Positions 59,500 through 64,000 of a stretch of DNA of 64,000 nucleotides are shown here, piece after piece. The notes beneath the pieces were generated by a model, which did no database searches, was not told where the DNA came from, and saw nothing but the letters and a program-made list of their open reading frames with translations. Each line of letters begins with the position of its first letter. Within the stretch, counting starts at the first letter, position 1. This DNA is from Megaleporinus macrocephalus (lineage: Eukaryota; Chordata; Actinopteri; Characiformes; Anostomidae), in the NCBI GenBank assembly GCA_021613375.1, contig CM038711.1, positions 22,997,723 to 23,061,722 on the forward strand, in the 5' to 3' direction. A program made the position numbers and the translations under genes.

Positions 59500-60000
59500 C
59501 TTTTATCTCCAGCATTTCACACTGCTTCGTCTACATTCCCAGCCTGCTACTCAGTATTCCGCTGGACATTTCACTAGAAAGCTGAAGCGCAGTTCTATCA
59601 TTTTTAAAGGACAGCTCGACTTCGCTTGAACCAGTATGGTGAAAGCCCTGAGCGCGAGAGTGAATCATTACTAATAGACCTAAAACGAATGGGGTTCGCC
59701 TCTTTCCCCCTCAGTTACCAGAATTCTGCAACTCTGTCTCTTTCTCCAACCATCAGTCTTTCTCTTTTTTCTCGTCTCACCCCCCATCTCTCTCCCCTCC
59801 CGTCTCCCTCTCTCTCTCCCCTGTTCTCTCTCTCTCTGTCTCTCTCTCTCTTTCTGTCTCTAATGAATCATACAGAACTTTCCCTTCAAATAGAGATGAT
59901 AAAGCCCCTCTGGCACAAACACATATTGCATGCATTCATCACTGCAGAGATTTAAGGTATGTCAGCTCGTGCCCTGCCAGCATTAACCCACCCATACACA
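59500..60000. other. Non-coding; CT-rich tracts at 59735-59865
   Basis: Interrupted polypyrimidine sequence, otherwise without gene features. Confidence 0.5.
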
Positions 60001-60024
60001 CATACCCATACACACACACACACA

Positions 60025-60082
<58 letters not shown>

Positions 60083-60086
60083 AACA
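60001..60086. repeat. (CA)n microsatellite
   Basis: CA repeats from 60009 with a GA interruption at about 60023 and AA interruptions at the 3' end. Confidence 0.92.
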
Positions 60087-60635
60087 GTATGAGGCATAAT
60101 ATATCTGTAATTGAGAATGGGCCTGTGGTCTCTTGTCTCTGTGGATCGTTTCAGAATGTGTCCCTTGTTTTGCTTCTTTTGTCCTCAGACCTGGTGTGTC
60201 CACTCCGGGCAGTCTGGGAGGCGCAAGGCTGCTGTCAGATAAAAAAAAACAAAAAAAAACACACAACAACTCTATTGAGCTGAGGGCAGACGACTCAGAG
60301 AGGAAAGGCGGATGGATGGACAGACAGGCGGGCAGGAGGCGTGTGTAAAAGGGCAGACAGGGAGGTGAATACTCATGCGGGGATTCACACACATGCTCCA
60401 CAGCTGCCTGGTATTCTAGCTCTCACGTACTGTACAGCGACAGGGCAGCACACGCAAACATTATCGCAATCTCTCAATTTGTCTCTTTCTCATTCTCAAA
60501 GTCTCTTTCTCAATCTCAATCTCTCTGTCAGACTCAGTCTTTCTCCCGCTCTCAGCCTAAGTCAAGGCAGATCCAATCAAAATATTTTCATCAAGTATGC
60601 TTTATTGGCATAGCAGTGTAAGAGACCTATGCAGC
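60087..60635. other. No gene recognised
   Basis: Mixed sequence with CT/TC-rich stretch at 60470-60550. No supported gene. Confidence 0.45.
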
Positions 60636-60639
60636 TGTT

Positions 60640-61910
60640 ACAGTTTTTTTTCCAATTGCTAAAACACAATTTTGTTAACTAGGCTGGTTTTATCAAAATA
60701 CTTAACACAATTCACAAAACCACACACCCAAACTGCAAAATACGAAGCACTGCAACCAAAACTACATACAGCATTATCAAAATCAAACTTTTGCACCAAC
60801 TGGCACACACTTAATTCATATTACCAGATACTACCAGATTCTAACCAACTACACACTGTTGGGTGTAATGAAAAGCACTCTCATCTTTAGCAAGCTCTGC
60901 CATAATACTAAAATAGTCCAGATTGTTCACATTCACAGAAATATTTGCAGATACATGCACATGCTGCTGTTATTTTTGTATTTTTCACCAAACAAGTCAG
61001 TGCAACATAGGCACAGCAGATATATTTACATTGGATCTCTGCAACCTGAAAAAGAAAATTACAGATAAAATGTGCAGAAAAATATATTAGTTTACAACAC
61101 CAGCTTCCTGTATCCTGGTGAACATTTGGCTCCTTCTTCCACCATGATTGCATCTCACAGTAAACAGAAAATCAAAAATATAGGGCTTGGACAATGCAGC
61201 CTAAAGATATTTCCCCCACAGTAGAGTAAATTATTCAGGAAACGTGTACAGTTAGAGTTATAGCTACTGTCATTCATGAAGTAAACAGGTGTCACCCAAC
61301 TGATACACTATGATATAAGGGATACTACAGAAACTTTGGTTACATACATAAACTCCAGTCTAAATGTCCGGATGACAGAGGCGACAGTAAAACGGCTCAG
61401 GTTGGGCTGCACTCTCTGTCCAGTCTCTCACACTGTCAGCCTATGGTTGATGAAATGGTCAACTAAAGTTTCTCTTTGGCCATGAACTCCTTTACCAGTT
61501 CTACCCCTACCTCTCACTCTTCCTCTCACTCTTCCTCTTACTCTTCCATCCCCTCTCATTTTGACCCTACCTCTTCCTCTCTCTGCAACATCTTCCATTG
61601 TTGTTGTAAATAAAGTGCTCACCTGTGGTCTTTTTATAGTGTTTACTTCCTGATTGAAGTGGTAACAGTTAACCGTTCAGGTGTTCGGCCCATAGGCACA
61701 TATATTTGCCAATTAGCTGATGTAGTGTATTTTGAATGCCAGTGTTTTGATGTGGCCAACGTGACTTTATGTCAGATTGTTGTGTGTTACGCAGAGAACC
61801 GCATGCAGTGCGTTTAAAAAGAGCCATTTCAAATTGCATAACGTGTGTAAAGCAGAAAACGAGTTTAGAGTTTTGACTTGAGAAGAGGTTTTGCTCTCTG
61901 TGTGTCAGTT
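60640..61910 (-). mobile_element. Decayed DNA transposon with partial transposase
   Basis: The left part (ttttttttccaattgctaaa, acacaattttgttaactagg) resembles one end of a fish DNA transposon family in which a transposase starts with Arg/Gly-rich sequence. The right part (61640-61900) shows the kind of upstream region found in the same family. The right boundary is uncertain. Its transposase N-terminus is at 61352-61622, and most of the catalytic domain is missing. Confidence 0.45.
61352..61622 (-). pseudogene. Transposase N-terminal fragment with internal stop
   Basis: Read on the minus strand from 61622, the frame gives a start, an Arg/Gly-rich segment (RGRVRGRVRGRGRTG) and then ETLVDHFINHRLTV. 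After a TGA stop the same frame resumes with ETGQRVQPNLSRFTVASVIR and TFRLE. The two parts fit the helix-turn-helix N-terminus of a fish transposase (DH-INH-L-, then G-RVQPN-SR-TV-SI-RTFR in my memory of the family). The stop and the abrupt end after TFRLE show it is a dead fragment. The exact superfamily is not certain. Confidence 0.6.
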
Positions 61911-62570
61911 AAAATAATTGTGCTATGCATGTCATTTTAGTGTATCTTTCCCTGTCAACAATTTTAAACGCATTTTTAAAAATGTTCCATGTTGGTTTGA
62001 ATCAGGTTTGAACCAGAACCTGCATGTCTGCCTCGACCTCACCTGTCATACAGTGACTGCACAATCTCTTCTTTGTGGGAAGCCTACCCTTGTCTATGGC
62101 CAGACTGTGCTCAGGATATGTCCCTGCTTTGTGTCTCTGCCAGTCAGTAGCTAATCTTTCCATTTATAGCAGAGAACATTGATTTTGCATTTTAATTTCA
62201 TTTCCATGTGATTCCAAATGATCACTTTTATTGTTTTAGATTGAGTCATGTTTAGATTTAAGTCATGTTTTAGATTGAGTTGTAAGGACAGGCAGACGCA
62301 TGGCTGCTGTGCGTTGTGTTCTGTTAGAGGGTTAATAAGCCTCTGAACCAGGTTCACTTCCTAACTCTCTAGAATCAAGTGCAGCGTTTCTGTGGAACTT
62401 GTCTTCAAGTGCGTCCTGAAATGTACAGCACTTTTTTTAACGATTACTAAGGAAGAGAATTGACCTACATTCTGTCCTGCATGCCCTGGTCGATGTTTTT
62501 CCTTGGATTTTTAGGATTCTTCTGCATGCAGGGCTTCTGATGGATGTTTGATGCTTTATGTTTTTTGTGT
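61911..62570. other. No gene recognised
   Basis: AT-rich sequence; a tandem echo of ttagattgagt/tcatgttt occurs at 62238-62282. No supported gene. Confidence 0.45.
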
Positions 62571-62574
62571 CGAT

Positions 62575-62668
62575 GCTCTCTCTCTCTTTCTGTCTGATTT
62601 CAGTAGTGTCTCTCTTCTCTTTGTCTCTCTAGCAGTCTCTCTGTCTCTTTTTGTATCACTTTGTCTCT

Positions 62669-62704
<36 letters not shown>

Positions 62705-62705
62705 G
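62575..62705. repeat. CT-rich tract ending in (CT)n(CA)n
   Basis: Interrupted TCTC sequence, then pure CT at 62669-62690 and CA at 62691-62704. Confidence 0.85.
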
Positions 62706-62889
62706 AATAACACTCTCTGGCTGAAGGTTAACACCCATTTCTGAGTAAAACCTTATCCTTCTCTATAGTCTCTAAAGAGAGTTTAAAACTTGGAGCCTGA
62801 GCACTTTCCTTTAATTGCAGTCTGTCAGAAGCAATAATAAACAGCTTCTGGGGAAGGTGTAAATACACTGAGCTCTGTGTATTATATAC

Positions 62890-62955
62890 CCAGAGAAAGA
62901 CAGAGATAAAGAGAGACAGAGAGAGAGGGGGGAGAGAGAGTGAAAGAGAGAGAGC
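62890..62955. repeat. GA-rich low-complexity tract
   Basis: Interrupted GA repeats with a short G-run at 62928-62932. Confidence 0.8.
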
Positions 62956-63079
62956 ACTGGGAAACAATAAAAAGAGCGCTAAGCTGCAGTGGTCCGTTAG
63001 TCCAGTCTTGCTGAGGGCAGCATGAGAAGAGCTCAGAGGTTGTTTAATGGCCTGTCTGATTACACAGTCAGAGACTTGA

Positions 63080-63118
<39 letters not shown>

Positions 63119-63133
63119 GCTCTCTCTCTCTCT
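63080..63133. repeat. (CT)n microsatellite
   Basis: CT dinucleotides with one A and one G interruption. Confidence 0.92.
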
Positions 63134-64000
63134 GATCTAAGGAGGACTACTTTGACCTCCAGACTGAGTTCATCAACCTTCTGTCTTCTTTCTTTCTCAT
63201 GCACAACCACACAGTTTTAATGTTCACACTCCTTTTAACAGATGGGACTTGCAAGACAGAAATGCAGCAGCTTGTCTGATCAGTTATTAGCCAGTGTACA
63301 AAGCATCAGCCAGCCTTCATTATGACATGCAATTCCTTATTAATGTGTTAAAATATTAAGGCAGTATGTCGTAGCTTACAGCATGTCCAAAGTACTCTCT
63401 GTGCTCAGCTTCATTTCTTTTAACCTCAGCCTGGTCTGGGGCAGACCACCACATCAGTGGCCTAGCCCAGTCAATACTAATGAGTTTCTGGGGTTGCAGC
63501 TCCAGACAAATTTCCTTGTGGCCCGGACTTCATAAACAATACATTTTCATTACGGTCCACAAATAAAAAACATTCAGCAAAAATATAGAGAGACCATGCC
63601 AAGTAGAAAACAACGTTTGATACCACTGTAATGCTGTTATGTGCCGTGTATTACATTACAGTGATGCACTGATATAAGAAATGGTGCCATGCTTGGTCTG
63701 AAATGTCAGACTGGTCCTAACAAATGCAAGTGAAAGTGCAGGCCGCCACAGTGTTCATCCAAGAGTGGTGACTTCATGAAACATGAAAAGCGCATGCTCG
63801 TGGCTGGAAGAGGTTGGGTTGGTTTGTAAGTACTGTGTATGTCAGAACAACAAAAATAAAGATGACAGAAGGACAAGAACGAAGCTAGCATTTTGAGGTG
63901 TATGATTTTTGTGACCTTGAAAATAAAAGTCTTTATTATTGTTCAATAGAAATCATGTTCATTGTTTATAGCTGGAGTCAGAAAGCCAGCAGGTTGAACT
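63134..64000. other. No gene recognised
   Basis: Unique-looking sequence up to the window edge. An aataaa hexamer lies at about 63922-63927, but no transcript can be supported. Confidence 0.45.

Overview
The window looks like non-coding DNA from a vertebrate nuclear genome, most likely a teleost fish. It is AT-rich and has no bacterial-style gene packing. Long (AG)n, (AT)n and (CA)n microsatellites are present, together with many decayed DNA transposons of fish type (Tc1/mariner, hAT, piggyBac-like MITEs) and LINE-tail-like repeats. Several repeat families resemble ones I associate with otophysan fishes (characins, catfishes); that placement is from memory and is an inference. I found no complete protein-coding gene, tRNA, rRNA or CRISPR array. 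The only recognisable protein remnants are transposase fragments, plus one short exon-like stretch near 3.2 kb that I cannot name.

Layout. 1-38.7 kb is unique, gene-desert-like sequence with many repeat relics. These include Tc1-like relics near 1.2, 7.3, 12.5, 16.7 and 23.1 kb; a hAT-like element at 5.27-6.17 kb; a 0.6-kb terminal-inverted-repeat (TIR) element at 8.1 kb; and a TTAA-flanked MITE at 9.94-10.46 kb. At 26.6-27.95 kb an internally deleted Tc1-type element sits inside a hAT-type element, and both target-site duplications are readable. A second hAT-type element with an 8-bp target duplication lies at 33.27-33.93 kb. Three pairs of diverged duplicated segments lie at 13.2/15.2, 28.3/29.5 and 32.7/36.1 kb. 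Stretches at 17.4, 31.4-32.2, 37.1-37.7, 54.0 and 57.0 kb have higher sequence complexity and look like candidate conserved non-coding elements.

38.8-53.04 kb is one C/A-rich tandem array of about 14.2 kb built on a 12-bp unit. Because 12 is divisible by 3 and the units rarely make stops, the array opens long reading frames on both strands at once (over 500 codons). I read these as by-products. The array has higher-order structure: an adjacent 1481-bp tandem duplication, a block of about 1.23-1.24 kb repeated three times, a 1583-bp duplication, and smaller 392- and 654-bp repeats. Between about 48.45 and 49.35 kb, many single-base indels break the 12-bp register, which looks like unpolished consensus at a duplication junction.

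53.04-64 kb returns to gene-desert sequence with microsatellites, a duplicated segment (53.65 and 57.88 kb), a TA-flanked MITE at 57.3 kb and a decayed transposase N-terminus near 61.4 kb.

Nothing here forms a pathway or operon. The stories in this window are transposon layering, local segmental duplication and the evolution (and assembly) of the large array. All family assignments come from reading the sequence and recalled repeat families; no database search was possible.
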